From Brevinematales bacterium (lineage in GTDB: Bacteria > Spirochaetota > Brevinematia > Brevinematales > GWF1-51-8), in assembly GCA_013177895.1 (NCBI GenBank), contig JABLXV010000011.1, forward strand, positions 1 to 63,630: a stretch of DNA of 63,630 nt, in the 5' to 3' direction. The first letter of the stretch is position 1, and each line of letters opens with the position of its first letter. The position numbers were made by a program, and so were the translations under genes. Under the pieces are notes generated by a model. That model was given only the letters and a program-made list of their open reading frames with translations. It was not told the DNA's origin and did no database searches. Shown piece after piece: positions 19,883-28,930 of this stretch.

Positions 19883-19989
19883 CGTAGGAAGTCCCGATGA
19901 AAGCATAATTCTTCAGAATAAAATACATACTATAGAAACTATCCGATGTGAGAGTATAACTACCACAAGGGGCGACCGTAGGAAGTCCC
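19883..19989. repeat. Intergenic region with a 13-bp direct repeat
   Basis: CGTAGGAAGTCCC occurs at 19883-19895 and again at 19977-19989, each followed by CGATGAA-like sequence. It lies between the convergent barrel gene and ilvN. No gene or clear terminator is seen in 19856-20035. Confidence 0.55.
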
Positions 19990-20035
19990 ACGATGAAGTA
20001 ATTTCTAACTAGAAAATAAACAACAAAGGACAGGG

Positions 20036-20530
20036 CTAACCTCTTATAAGTGCAACCTTTCCAGTGCGGGCGAGTTCCTTGATGCCGTATCCGGTCAGGA
20101 GCTTGATAATCGCGTCGATTTTTTCGCTCGATCCGGTCACCTCGATAGTGACGTTCTCATGGGAAATATCCACCACGCGCCCCTTAAAGATGTCGGCGAT
20201 CTCGATAATCTCGCGGCGTTTGGCGGAATCGACCGCGACCTTGATCAGCGCGAGCTCGCGGGAAACATAGTCCTGTTCGGTCAGGTCGCGTACCTTGATA
20301 ACTTCGATCAGTTTATTGAGCTGCTTCTTTACCTGGTCGACAATCTGCTCGTCGCCGTCCACCACGATAGTCATTATGGATACGGACGGGTCTTCGGTCT
20401 CAGCGACAGACAGGCTGGAGATATTAAAACCGCGCGCCGAGAAAAGCCCGGCGATCCTTGCCAGGACGCCGAAGTGGTTCTCGACCTGAACGGAAAGGGT
20501 CGATTTATGTAGTTCGATTGAATTCGACAT
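20036..20530 (-). CDS. ilvN: Acetolactate synthase small (regulatory) subunit
   Basis: Regulatory subunit of acetohydroxyacid synthase in valine, leucine and isoleucine synthesis. The first ~75 residues form an ACT domain (VQVENHFGVLARIAGLFSARG), the site of valine feedback, followed by the conserved VSRELALIKV region and the C-terminal domain. Length is 164. Its ATG overlaps the ilvB stop by one base (TAATG), so the two are translationally coupled. Also called ilvH. Confidence 0.95.
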   Translation of the reverse strand: MSNSIELHKSTLSVQVENHFGVLARIAGLFSARGFNISSLSVAETEDPSVSIMTIVVDGDEQIVDQVKKQLNKLIEVIKVRDLTEQDYVSRELALIKVAVDSAKRREIIEIADIFKGRVVDISHENVTIEVTGSSEKIDAIIKLLTGYGIKELARTGKVALIRG

Positions 20531-22242
20531 TATGCCATCCCTCCTATCATCTGGGTAAGACTTGCGCCGGCGGGCACCATCGGGAGAACGTTCTCCTCTT
20601 TTTCTATAACGACATCCAATACCGCGGGGCCGTCATAATCGATCATTTCCTTGAGCGCGCCGGGTATTTCCGACGGTTTCGTGATGCGTTTGCCCCAGCA
20701 TCCGTATGCCTCAGCGACCTTCACGAAATCGGGGAAATATTCGCCCTTTGACTCGTTATGTTTATGCTTCTCCATCAGTACGCCGGAATAACGCCTGTTA
20801 TAGAACAGTTCCTGCCACTGGCGAACCATCCCGAGGTACGAGTTATTCAGGATAACCACCTTCACATTGAGGTCGTGTGAGATCGCGGTGCCGAGCTCCT
20901 GGATATTCATCTGGATAGAACCGTCCCCGGCGATATCGATGACCAGTTTATCGCGGAAGGCCGCCTGCGCGCCGATAGCAGCGGGTAAGCCGTATCCCAT
21001 AGTGCCCAATCCGCCCGACGTCAGCAGGGTGCGCGTTTTCTTGAATTCGTAGAACTGCGCCGCCCACATCTGGTTCTGCCCCACTTCGGTGGATATGATG
21101 AGGTCGCCCTTTGTCATCTTCGACAACTGCTCGATTACATCCTGCGGCTTGATAACGTTTTCCACCTTCTGGTATCCGAGGGGGTTCTTATTCTTCCACT
21201 CGGCGACCTGCTCGATCCATTGCGAAATTTTCGCGGGTTTGATCAGTTTATTGAATTCGGACAATACTTCCTTAACATCGCCGACAATCGGGATATCCAC
21301 GATTACGTTTTTACTGATCGAGGTGGGATCGATGTCGACATGAATGATCTTCGCGTTCGGGGCGAACTCGCTCAGTTTCCCGGTGACACGGTCGTCGAAA
21401 CGGGAGCCGATCGCGATAATAAGGTCGGAGTGCGAGATCGAAAGGTTCGCGTAGACAGTGCCGTGCATACCCAGCATGCCGAGGTACTGCGGGTCGGAAT
21501 AATCCGCGGGATATCCGCCCAGCCCGGTGAGGGTCGCGGTGACCGGGATACCGGACTTTTTCACGAACTCGGTCAGCTCCTTGGATGCGCCGCCGAGAAT
21601 AACACCTCCGCCGAAATAGATGATCGGACGCTGGGATTCCTCGATCAATGCGAGAGCTTTTTTTATCTGCCCGAGATGCACTTTTACTTTAGGTTTATAA
21701 GTCCTCATTTCGACTGTTTCGGGATAAACGAAATTCGCCTTAGCGGTCTGGACGTCCTTCGGGATATCGACCAGAACCGGACCGGGACGCCCGGTGCGCG
21801 CGATATAGAACGCCTTCTTGATAGTGGCGGCGAGGTCGCGGATATCCTTCACGAGGAAGTTATGCTTCGTGATGGGGCGGGTGATGCCGGTGATATCGGC
21901 TTCCTGGAACGCGTCGCTGCCGATCATCGATGTGGGAACCTGTCCGGTAATGGCCACCATCGGGATGGAGTCCATATACGCGGTGGCGATACCGGTGACC
22001 AGGTTGGTTGCGCCGGGTCCGCTGGTCGCGAGACATACGCCTACGTCTCCGGTCGCGCGGGAATACCCGTCGGCCGCATGCGCCGCGCCCTGCTCGTGCC
22101 GTACATGTATCAGTTCGAGAGTTTTTTCATCATACAACGCGTCGAAAATAGGGATGACCTGTCCCCCGGGATACCCGAAGATGACTTTCACGCCCTCCTT
22201 TTTGAGCGACTCCATTAAAATTTTAGATCCGGTCAGTTCCAC
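20530..22242 (-). CDS. ilvB: Acetolactate synthase large (catalytic) subunit
   Basis: Thiamine-diphosphate- and FAD-dependent enzyme that joins two pyruvates, or pyruvate and 2-oxobutyrate. The catalytic glutamate lies in VRHEQGAAHAADGY near residue 48. The central FAD region includes GSRFDDRVTG. The thiamine-diphosphate motif is GDGSIQMNIQELGT...NNSYLG. Length 570 is normal. No leader peptide, attenuator or T-box was recognised in the ~200 bases upstream. The other branched-chain genes are not in the window. Confidence 0.96.
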   Translation of the reverse strand: MELTGSKILMESLKKEGVKVIFGYPGGQVIPIFDALYDEKTLELIHVRHEQGAAHAADGYSRATGDVGVCLATSGPGATNLVTGIATAYMDSIPMVAITGQVPTSMIGSDAFQEADITGITRPITKHNFLVKDIRDLAATIKKAFYIARTGRPGPVLVDIPKDVQTAKANFVYPETVEMRTYKPKVKVHLGQIKKALALIEESQRPIIYFGGGVILGGASKELTEFVKKSGIPVTATLTGLGGYPADYSDPQYLGMLGMHGTVYANLSISHSDLIIAIGSRFDDRVTGKLSEFAPNAKIIHVDIDPTSISKNVIVDIPIVGDVKEVLSEFNKLIKPAKISQWIEQVAEWKNKNPLGYQKVENVIKPQDVIEQLSKMTKGDLIISTEVGQNQMWAAQFYEFKKTRTLLTSGGLGTMGYGLPAAIGAQAAFRDKLVIDIAGDGSIQMNIQELGTAISHDLNVKVVILNNSYLGMVRQWQELFYNRRYSGVLMEKHKHNESKGEYFPDFVKVAEAYGCWGKRITKPSEIPGALKEMIDYDGPAVLDVVIEKEENVLPMVPAGASLTQMIGGMA

Positions 22243-22382
22243 ACTGTACCTCCATCGGAAAAATTTGCAGGCTTATATTATTATGCAAAAAGGCGGAAGT
22301 GTCAAAAATAAGATACGGATTCGCCGGAAAAAACGCAATTTTTTTTGAAATACCGGAATTTTATCGAATTAATGAGATTCAT

Positions 22383-22411
22383 TGAGATTCCGGAGACAGT
22401 ATGCTATATTA
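22383..22411 (+). promoter_or_regulatory. Promoter for the 22448 lipoprotein gene
   Basis: TTGAGA at 22383-22388 and TATATT at 22406-22411 with a 17-base spacer, about 37 bases before the start codon. Confidence 0.6.
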
Positions 22412-22447
22412 TTAATGTTAAATTAGTTAGGAATAAAGGAGGGTCTG

Positions 22448-23203
22448 ATGTTATCGAAGCTCAGATGGTTAGGGACACTTCCCGTGATGTTGGCGGTGAT
22501 GGGACTTGCGGCGTGTGAGATTACCATCAAGTTCGCGCCATCCGTCAGTATCGCGAGCCCCGACGCGTATGAGGCAGTGGCGGATAATTTCCTGCTTGCC
22601 GGGACTGTCAGCGACGGAGGCGGGAGTGTCGACGGGGTTTACGTGAAGGTCGGGTCGTCCGGTACATGGGTGGTCGTGCCCGGAACCGAGAATCTCGCCT
22701 CCGCATCGGATCTGTCATGGTCGTACAATGTCCCGTTAAGCAGTGTTTCTGATAACAGTTATTTTACAGTGTATGTTAAAGGTGTTTCGGGCAGTCTGGA
22801 TTCGTTTATAAAAAGCCGCACTTATTGGAAGGGCGGCGCGTTCGATGAAAACGAACCGAACGATTCCTACTATTTTGCGGATACGTTGACAGCGGGTGCG
22901 GCGGTATTCTCCGGGCAGATTCAGCCTTCCGGCGACGAGGACTGGTACAAGGTATATTTATTGAACGGGGTCAGCTATACTATTGAAACTTCCAGTCTCT
23001 CGGCGGGGTCTGACGTCGATACTTATATTTATTTGTATGGCACGGATCATTATACTATCAAGGATTATGATAACGATAGCGGGGCGGGAACATTCTCACT
23101 GGTACCCTTCATTCCTTCCGCCAGCGGGACATATTACATTCAGGTAAAAGCTAACACATCGGGTACGGCGTTATCGGGGACATACTATATTAGGGTTTAC
23201 TAA
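22448..23203 (+). CDS. Lipoprotein with Ig-like and pre-peptidase C-terminal (PPC) domains
   Basis: A 251-residue surface or periplasmic lipoprotein. The signal peptide ends LAAC (cysteine 23). Residues ~30-125 resemble a bacterial Ig-like domain (SIASPDAYEAV..FLLAGTVSDGGG). Residues ~135-250 are a PPC-type beta sandwich with its hallmark ENEPNDSYYFADTL and DEDWYKVYL, ending in GTYYIRVY. PPC domains usually accompany secreted peptidases, but here there is no enzyme. The next gene is a longer paralogue. The role is unknown. Confidence 0.8.
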   Translation: MLSKLRWLGTLPVMLAVMGLAACEITIKFAPSVSIASPDAYEAVADNFLLAGTVSDGGGSVDGVYVKVGSSGTWVVVPGTENLASASDLSWSYNVPLSSVSDNSYFTVYVKGVSGSLDSFIKSRTYWKGGAFDENEPNDSYYFADTLTAGAAVFSGQIQPSGDEDWYKVYLLNGVSYTIETSSLSAGSDVDTYIYLYGTDHYTIKDYDNDSGAGTFSLVPFIPSASGTYYIQVKANTSGTALSGTYYIRVY

Positions 23204-23248
23204 AAAGTGGGAATTTTATCGCTATGTGAACTTTTTTCCATAATATAG

Positions 23249-23276
23249 TTGAATTATCTGAAAATTGAGTTACAAT
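23249..23276 (+). promoter_or_regulatory. Likely promoter for the 23304 lipoprotein gene
   Basis: TTGAAT at 23249-23254 and TACAAT at 23271-23276, 16-base spacer. The two paralogous lipoprotein genes thus appear to have separate promoters. Confidence 0.45.
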
Positions 23277-23303
23277 ATAGTATATCAGTTATAGGAGGAT
23301 ACA

Positions 23304-24383
23304 ATGAAACGATTTTTGTTATTGGGTGTGGCAGCCGTACTTTTCATGGGATGTACGATAACGTTCGATACCGGGAATAATGATACCAATAATAATCCCG
23401 CTCTTGTAGTGACTGTGACCAGTCCTACGAATAATTCCGTATTTCTTACAAACGGTTTTCTGATGTCCGGTACGGTTACAGGAGGAGAAGTTAATATCGC
23501 AGGTGTTTATGTTAAGGTGATGGGCGGTTCCTATACGTATGTTTCAGGTACTTCTAATCTTATAGCGGCAACCGCGCAGGCTTGGAATTATAATATTGCC
23601 GGCGCGCCTACGGGAACGGTGGCTATCTATATTAAGGCTGTGGATATGATGGGTAACACTTCAGCCGAATTGACACGTACTGTCTATATCGGTTCGGGCG
23701 GGACTTTGGCTCCGACGCTCTCAATCACTTCTCCCGCGAATTTTACCTACTTTGAAGTTTCTGACGGTACGATTCCTTTGATCGGTACGGTACAGGATGA
23801 CGGCGCGTTGGATTATGTATATGCGAGATGGGGTGCAAGCAGTACGGGTGTTTATGCGGGAGTCAGCGGAACACATCTCATTTCTCCAGCAGTTGCGACC
23901 GCGTGGACAAATAGTTTTAATATCAGTTCGTATTCCGGCGGTTCGAAGATGATGTGGGCCTACGCTAAAGACCTGAGCGGGATGCATTCCTCGACAAACG
24001 GCGTCATGGTGTATCTTCTTGACGAGGAAGAGCCTAATAATGGTAATACTATAGCTGATTTGATGCCCAGCGATGCGACTTGGTTCTATGCCCGAACGGG
24101 TGTAGCTAATGATGTGGATTGGTTTAAATTTAATGTTCCGACAACCGGTTTCTATATTATGATGACTACAAATGCTGATATGGGAACCCCATTGGATACA
24201 ACAATGGTAATTTATGATCAGAATGGGACAACTATACTTGACCAGAATGATGATGCGTACCCTGGAAATACCTATTCATGGTTGAATCATAATTTTACAT
24301 CGACTGGAGATTACTATATTAGTATAGCGCGATATGATACGAATGGTATCGGCGATTACGCGGTAGTAGTCTATAAACCATAA
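23304..24383 (+). CDS. Lipoprotein with two Ig-like domains and a PPC domain
   Basis: Paralogue of the preceding gene, 359 residues. The lipobox is FMGC (cysteine 17). Two Ig-like repeats (VTSPTNNSVFLTNGFLMSGT and ITSPANFTYFEVSDGTIPL) are followed by a PPC domain (EEPNNGNTIADL, DVDWFKFNV, GDYAVVVYKP). One extra Ig domain explains the size difference from its neighbour. Codon use is more AT-rich in the last third. A strong terminator follows. Role unknown; adhesion or polysaccharide contact is only a guess. Confidence 0.8.
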   Translation: MKRFLLLGVAAVLFMGCTITFDTGNNDTNNNPALVVTVTSPTNNSVFLTNGFLMSGTVTGGEVNIAGVYVKVMGGSYTYVSGTSNLIAATAQAWNYNIAGAPTGTVAIYIKAVDMMGNTSAELTRTVYIGSGGTLAPTLSITSPANFTYFEVSDGTIPLIGTVQDDGALDYVYARWGASSTGVYAGVSGTHLISPAVATAWTNSFNISSYSGGSKMMWAYAKDLSGMHSSTNGVMVYLLDEEEPNNGNTIADLMPSDATWFYARTGVANDVDWFKFNVPTTGFYIMMTTNADMGTPLDTTMVIYDQNGTTILDQNDDAYPGNTYSWLNHNFTSTGDYYISIARYDTNGIGDYAVVVYKP

Positions 24384-24400
24384 AAAAGTAATTCATACAA

Positions 24401-24430
24401 AGACCCCGCCGGAAGACGGGGTCTTTTTTT
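24401..24430 (+). terminator. Strong rho-independent terminator
   Basis: The 8-base stem AGACCCCG / CGGGGTCT with an 8-base loop is followed by T7. It ends the PPC lipoprotein transcript and faces the convergent gene at 24502. Confidence 0.92.
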
Positions 24431-24501
24431 ATTCCGGAACTGATCTTTTATCGCCGGCATTATGGAACGAAATATTTCTGCCGTTACCGGTCTCTATTCT
24501 A

Positions 24502-25605
24502 TCAGAATAGAAAATCGACGTATACCCCGAGGTGATTGATAATAAAACCGCCGCGTTTAGCGAGCATCGATTTCAACTCGTCCACCTTCAGCGACGTGCG
24601 TTCCCCAGCGGTTAGTTTGTCGAAATCCCCGCTGATCGAGTAGAGGAACGGGACGGTTACTCTGTCCTGGAAGCGGATAGTCATAAACGAGAACGGCCGC
24701 CATGTCAACTCAAGCGCGAAATCCACCCCGGTCTGGGAGTACCCGAGATCCAGCGCCGGGAAATAAAACACCAGTAAAAATGGGTCTTTCGCGGCGAATG
24801 TCCCGAACGATTGGGAGATGCCCGCGAATACCCCGAACGAAAGATTCGGGAGTATCGGCATATGATAGAACGCGGTCGCCGATATCTGGTAAAGATCGAG
24901 GGTAAGCACGGAACTGAATTCGCCGTAGATACCCGTCAACGATAGATGGATACCGACCGGAAAATATCCGGGGAAACGTACCGAAACAGTATATCCGCCC
25001 ATCAGCGACATATCGCTTTCGATAGCGCTCGATACGGTAGGGCCTGCCCCTATCGCGACAGACGGCCCGATATCGGCGGGTATAGTTTGCGGGGGGTTCG
25101 ACGTATTATTCTGCATTTCCGCCGTATCCGGCTTCTCGCCCTTGGAAAGTTTGGATATCCGTTTAGCGAGCACCGCCATAATATCGATCAATCCGTTTTT
25201 GTTTTGACTGACTACCTTATCGGCGTAATCGATAACCGCCGTCGTAGCGTCGATTCCCTTGATACTGATGACATACTTGCCGTCCCAGTACGATACTGTC
25301 CCGGTGATCACCTTCGATGCGCCGAGGATTTGCCCGATTTTCGCCGCGTCGGAGTCGGAGACCATCCCGGAGACGGACATTTTCTGCTCGGCGATAATTT
25401 TATCGAGCTGGGAACGTTCGACAACGGTAAATTCGTTCAGGTTGACCAGTTCGGTCTGAAGCCATTCCGTCAGCGCGTCCGTGTCGATTTCGTATTCCGA
25501 CGTATTCTTTAACTGCATGACCGCTATTTTAGTTTTTTCCTGCCCGTATAACCCCGCGGCGAAAAGAAGGGATATTAAGACGGCAAGGGTTAAAATCTTT
25601 CTCAT
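24502..25605 (-). CDS. Secreted CsgG/LpoB-like domain protein with predicted barrel tail
   Basis: A signal peptide ends near GLYGQ. Residues ~20-150 match the CsgG/curli-assembly type domain (KIAVMQLKNTSEYEIDTD, FTVVERSQLDKII, LGASKVITGTV). A Ser/Asn-rich linker around 160-180 follows, then ~190 residues of amphipathic strands that end LGVYVDFLF, suggesting an outer-membrane barrel. This is one of three proteins in the window (also 47783 and 61238) that put a CsgG/TolB-like N-terminus in front of a different tail. Function unknown; export or envelope sensing is inferred. Confidence 0.75.
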   Translation of the reverse strand: MRKILTLAVLISLLFAAGLYGQEKTKIAVMQLKNTSEYEIDTDALTEWLQTELVNLNEFTVVERSQLDKIIAEQKMSVSGMVSDSDAAKIGQILGASKVITGTVSYWDGKYVISIKGIDATTAVIDYADKVVSQNKNGLIDIMAVLAKRISKLSKGEKPDTAEMQNNTSNPPQTIPADIGPSVAIGAGPTVSSAIESDMSLMGGYTVSVRFPGYFPVGIHLSLTGIYGEFSSVLTLDLYQISATAFYHMPILPNLSFGVFAGISQSFGTFAAKDPFLLVFYFPALDLGYSQTGVDFALELTWRPFSFMTIRFQDRVTVPFLYSISGDFDKLTAGERTSLKVDELKSMLAKRGGFIINHLGVYVDFLF

Positions 25606-25671
25606 GGTACACTCCTTATAGTATGGAATAATGTAACATACGATGCGTATTTCCGCAAGTATAAACAGAAG

Positions 25672-26634
25672 TTACAGGCTTTTTAGGATAATTTCCATGA
25701 ACGGGGTGGATTCGTGATAGAGCGCGGCGAGGTTGCGGATTTCCCGAAGGTCCTGATCGAGCAGGCGATGCAGTTCCTCGAGGTTCCTGACGCTGCGTTC
25801 GTCGCGCGTCTTGCGGATGAAAAACAGGGCGTATTCCCCGTCGGGGATATGCCCGTCGAAATCGAGGAGATAGGTCTCGAGACGCAGGTCGTGCGCGTGC
25901 AGGGACGGGCGCGTCCCGATATAGGTCATCGACGGATACAGGCGGCCGTCGAGGTACAGCAGGGTAAAATAGACGCCGATCGCGGGGAGCACCTGCTCGT
26001 TGATGGCGAGGTTGAGGGTGGGGAAGCCGATCGTCCGGCCGATACGGTCGCCGTGTATCTTACGGGAGTGGATCATATACGGCCGCCCGAGGAGTTCCGC
26101 CGCCTCGTCGACACGCCCCCCCATCACGAGGTCGCGGATGACGGTCGAATGGATGGCGGTATCGTTGATCTCCTGCCGGTCGAATACGCGAAGCGTGAAC
26201 CCCCGCTTTCTCGCCTCCGCCCGCAGGAAATCGTTATCCCCGGTGTTGCCCTTGCCGAAACGGAAATTATACCCCACATAGAGGGTCATATTTCCGAAGC
26301 TCCGGCAGAGGAGGTCGAGGAATTCGTCCGACGGGATACCCGAAACTTCGCGGAAATTCATGGAGAGGCAGTACTCGAAGCCGCAGTTCTCGAGGATGCG
26401 GAATTTGAGCTCCGGCGGGATGAGGTATCCCTTGAAACGGTCGGGCGCGATGAACTTGATGACCGATTCGCCGAACGTGATGACGACCCGTTTCGAGCCG
26501 GGAACCGCCCGCGAATCGGCGAGGAGGCTTTCGATCAGTTTGCGGTGGCCGAGATGGAACCCGTCGAAGTTGCCGATAGTGACGAACGCGTGATCGAGCG
26601 TCGGGAGCTCATAGGGAGATTCGATAATCTTCAT
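25672..26634 (-). CDS. ribF: Bifunctional riboflavin kinase / FAD synthetase
   Basis: Makes FMN and then FAD. The N-terminal adenylyltransferase half has IGNFDGFHLGH near residue 19. The C-terminal flavokinase half has GRTIGFPTLNL and ends in the usual helix. The product is 320 residues from the ATG at 26634. The frame is open further upstream, but those codons lie in the HAD gene and do not resemble RibF. The start overlaps the stop of the HAD gene by 4 bases. Confidence 0.95.
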   Translation of the reverse strand: MKIIESPYELPTLDHAFVTIGNFDGFHLGHRKLIESLLADSRAVPGSKRVVITFGESVIKFIAPDRFKGYLIPPELKFRILENCGFEYCLSMNFREVSGIPSDEFLDLLCRSFGNMTLYVGYNFRFGKGNTGDNDFLRAEARKRGFTLRVFDRQEINDTAIHSTVIRDLVMGGRVDEAAELLGRPYMIHSRKIHGDRIGRTIGFPTLNLAINEQVLPAIGVYFTLLYLDGRLYPSMTYIGTRPSLHAHDLRLETYLLDFDGHIPDGEYALFFIRKTRDERSVRNLEELHRLLDQDLREIRNLAALYHESTPFMEIILKSL

Positions 26635-27281
26635 AATCCCGCCCTCTTGTTGATAATCCCGAGCGCGCCGTGCAGGTCGCTGACAACTGCGTCCGCGAAC
26701 GAGAAATCCTGCCCGCGCGTGTGGTCGTTCGGTACCGCGATAGTGAAACATCCCGCGTTTTTGCCCGCGCGCGCGCCGTTGGAGGAATCCTCCAGTACGA
26801 CGCATTCTGCGGGGGTAAGCCCCATTTTCGCGCAGACGGTCAGGTAGATTTCAGGGTCGGGCTTGCCGTTCGCAATATCGTCGGACGGCTGGAGAATATC
26901 GAAATACCCGCGGATATCGAGCGCGTCGACCACATGGCGCATAAACGTCCCGATAGACCCGGTGGCTATCGCCATTTTATATTTATGGTGAAGTTCTTTC
27001 AGTATATTAAAAAGCCCGGGCATCGGCTGAAGGTCGACCCGGATACGCGCGTCCATCATATCGTAGACCCGCGTCTGGAATTCCATCGCCGTGATGGGAA
27101 GCCCTACCTCGTCGATAAATATTTCACTCGCGGCGTCGGACTTCCGTCCCATCATCTTCCATAACGTGCTGTCCCGCACCGTTTTCCCGTACTCCGCCGC
27201 GATCTCGCGCTGCACGTCGAAATACAGCCGCTCGCTGTCGATCATCAGCCCGTCCATATCGAATATCACGCCGCGTATCAT
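26631..27281 (-). CDS. HAD phosphatase of the beta-phosphoglucomutase-like group
   Basis: A 216-residue HAD hydrolase. Motif I is FDMDGLMIDSE, motif II is the threonine in ATGSIG, motif III the lysine in GKPDPEIY and motif IV is EDSSNGARAGKNAG. The ATG at 27281 overlaps the murJ stop as ATGA and has GGGAG eight bases upstream, so I prefer it to the ATG five codons earlier. It is sandwiched between murJ and ribF with overlaps at both ends. Coupling to ribF raises a role in flavin metabolism (FMN or a riboflavin precursor phosphate), but the sequence does not prove a substrate. Confidence 0.88.
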   Translation of the reverse strand: MIRGVIFDMDGLMIDSERLYFDVQREIAAEYGKTVRDSTLWKMMGRKSDAASEIFIDEVGLPITAMEFQTRVYDMMDARIRVDLQPMPGLFNILKELHHKYKMAIATGSIGTFMRHVVDALDIRGYFDILQPSDDIANGKPDPEIYLTVCAKMGLTPAECVVLEDSSNGARAGKNAGCFTIAVPNDHTRGQDFSFADAVVSDLHGALGIINKRAGL

Positions 27282-28822
27282 CGATGAATCTCCCATTTGA
27301 TCAGCTTCCCAGAGAGGAAGTACGCCCCGCCGAACAGCGCGGTCATCCCGAAAGCGAGCCCGATTGCGGGGACTACGCCGATCCCGGTGCGGTAGACGAA
27401 TTGATAGATCGGATATACCGCCCCGGCCGCGATACCCGACGCGAGCGCCGCCTTGAGGAAGCCGATGCCGATACCCTGCAGCGCGGTCTTAGAGCGCAGT
27501 ACCGGCCAGAGCCGCCATGTGTAGAACATCGCGGTAATCCATGACGCGGCGATATCGGCGATAGCGATACCGGACACCCCGACAGAGGGTATCCATGACA
27601 GGAAATACAGGCCTGTGCCTGTAACTAAAAGGACTATATTGGTAATCAGAGGGGTTTTAGCATCGGACATCGAATAGGAAATCTTCGCGAATATTACGTT
27701 GAGCGACATCGGCAGAAGCCCCGCCGCGTACCATGCCGTGGTGAGCGAGGTCAGCCCGAGCAGTTCCGGGGTATATTTCCCGGTGTTGCCTGTGAATAAT
27801 AGCGACGGGTCGCGGAACGCCAGGTTAACCATGATATCCGGGAATATGATAAAGAAAAACGATAACGGTACGATCAGGTACAGGAGCATCCTGAATCCCT
27901 CGTTGATCGCGCGGTCGAACTTCTCATGGTCGATCTTCCGGTCTATGCCCGATAATAACGGGAGAAGAACGGTCGCGAGCGCGATACCGATCACACCGAT
28001 CGGCGCCTGGTTGATCATAAACGAGTTATTGATGACGACGAAGGAACCGTCGGGGAGAAACGATAGAAAGACCGTCGACGTATAAGTCGCGATCATCAGG
28101 ACGACCATATTGACGGAGGTCGGCAGGAACAACCTGAAGAACTTCCGCACGGCGGGGTCTTTCAGGTCGATATGCAGGCGGTACTTGAACCCCATCCGCA
28201 CCAGTTCGACCACCTCCATCAGGAACATCAGAATCGAGCCGATCAGGACGCTCGCCCCGAGCGCATAAGTGCCCCATTGGCGAAGGAAGATGACCGGTAT
28301 AACCATCGACGCGATGTTAAAAAGGATGGGCGAGAACGCCGGGGTAAAAAAGCGCTTATTGGAGTTCAGCACCCCCATCGCCATCGAGAACAGGCTGATG
28401 AAGATGACGAACGGCATCATAATGACCGTCATATTGATCGTTTCGGTCAGCTTGGGGTTTCCCTCCCGGTATCCCGGTACGAGGAGCGGGACAAATAACG
28501 GCGCGAGAAGGATACCCAGTACGGTGATGGAAACGGTCGCGATAAGGAAAATGTTGATGATATTGCTCGCGAACAGGAAGGATTTTTCGCGGTCTTCATG
28601 GTTGACCGCCTGATAAGACGGGATGAACGCGTTATTGAGCGCGCCCTCGCCGATAATCTTGCGGAGATTGTTGATCATCTTAAACGACGCCTGGAACGGG
28701 TCGGCCTTCGCGCCGAAGAGGTGGTTGATAACCGTGAACTTCAGCACACCGGTGATGCGCGAGAACAGAGTCCCGAGCGAATTGATGAATGTGTGCTTGA
28801 ACGAAACCATTCTCGATGCCAT
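27278..28822 (-). CDS. murJ: Lipid II flippase MurJ
   Basis: Integral inner-membrane protein that moves lipid II across the membrane for peptidoglycan synthesis. About 14 hydrophobic segments are visible. Family blocks include LGTLFSRITGVLK and GALNNAFIPSYQ near the N-terminus. I choose the ATG at 28822 (514 residues), which has AGGA five bases upstream, rather than an in-frame ATG 15 codons earlier. It is the first gene of a murJ-HAD-ribF unit joined by ATGA overlaps. Confidence 0.94.
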   Translation of the reverse strand: MASRMVSFKHTFINSLGTLFSRITGVLKFTVINHLFGAKADPFQASFKMINNLRKIIGEGALNNAFIPSYQAVNHEDREKSFLFASNIINIFLIATVSITVLGILLAPLFVPLLVPGYREGNPKLTETINMTVIMMPFVIFISLFSMAMGVLNSNKRFFTPAFSPILFNIASMVIPVIFLRQWGTYALGASVLIGSILMFLMEVVELVRMGFKYRLHIDLKDPAVRKFFRLFLPTSVNMVVLMIATYTSTVFLSFLPDGSFVVINNSFMINQAPIGVIGIALATVLLPLLSGIDRKIDHEKFDRAINEGFRMLLYLIVPLSFFFIIFPDIMVNLAFRDPSLLFTGNTGKYTPELLGLTSLTTAWYAAGLLPMSLNVIFAKISYSMSDAKTPLITNIVLLVTGTGLYFLSWIPSVGVSGIAIADIAASWITAMFYTWRLWPVLRSKTALQGIGIGFLKAALASGIAAGAVYPIYQFVYRTGIGVVPAIGLAFGMTALFGGAYFLSGKLIKWEIHR

Positions 28823-28930
28823 ATTTTTCCTAATCGGTGTATTATTGAAGGCAGATATTTCGCACAAGTATTTTAACCTTTAGCGGTGTGAAAGTCAAAG
28901 TAATTCAGGATGAGATGAATAGTTGGACGG

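Noticed and set aside
21220-22218. Open frame antisense to ilvB (332 codons)
   Set aside because: Fully covered by ilvB, which has all catalytic motifs.
25714-26847. Open frame antisense to ribF (377 codons)
   Set aside because: ribF is certain on the other strand; the product shows no fold or signal.
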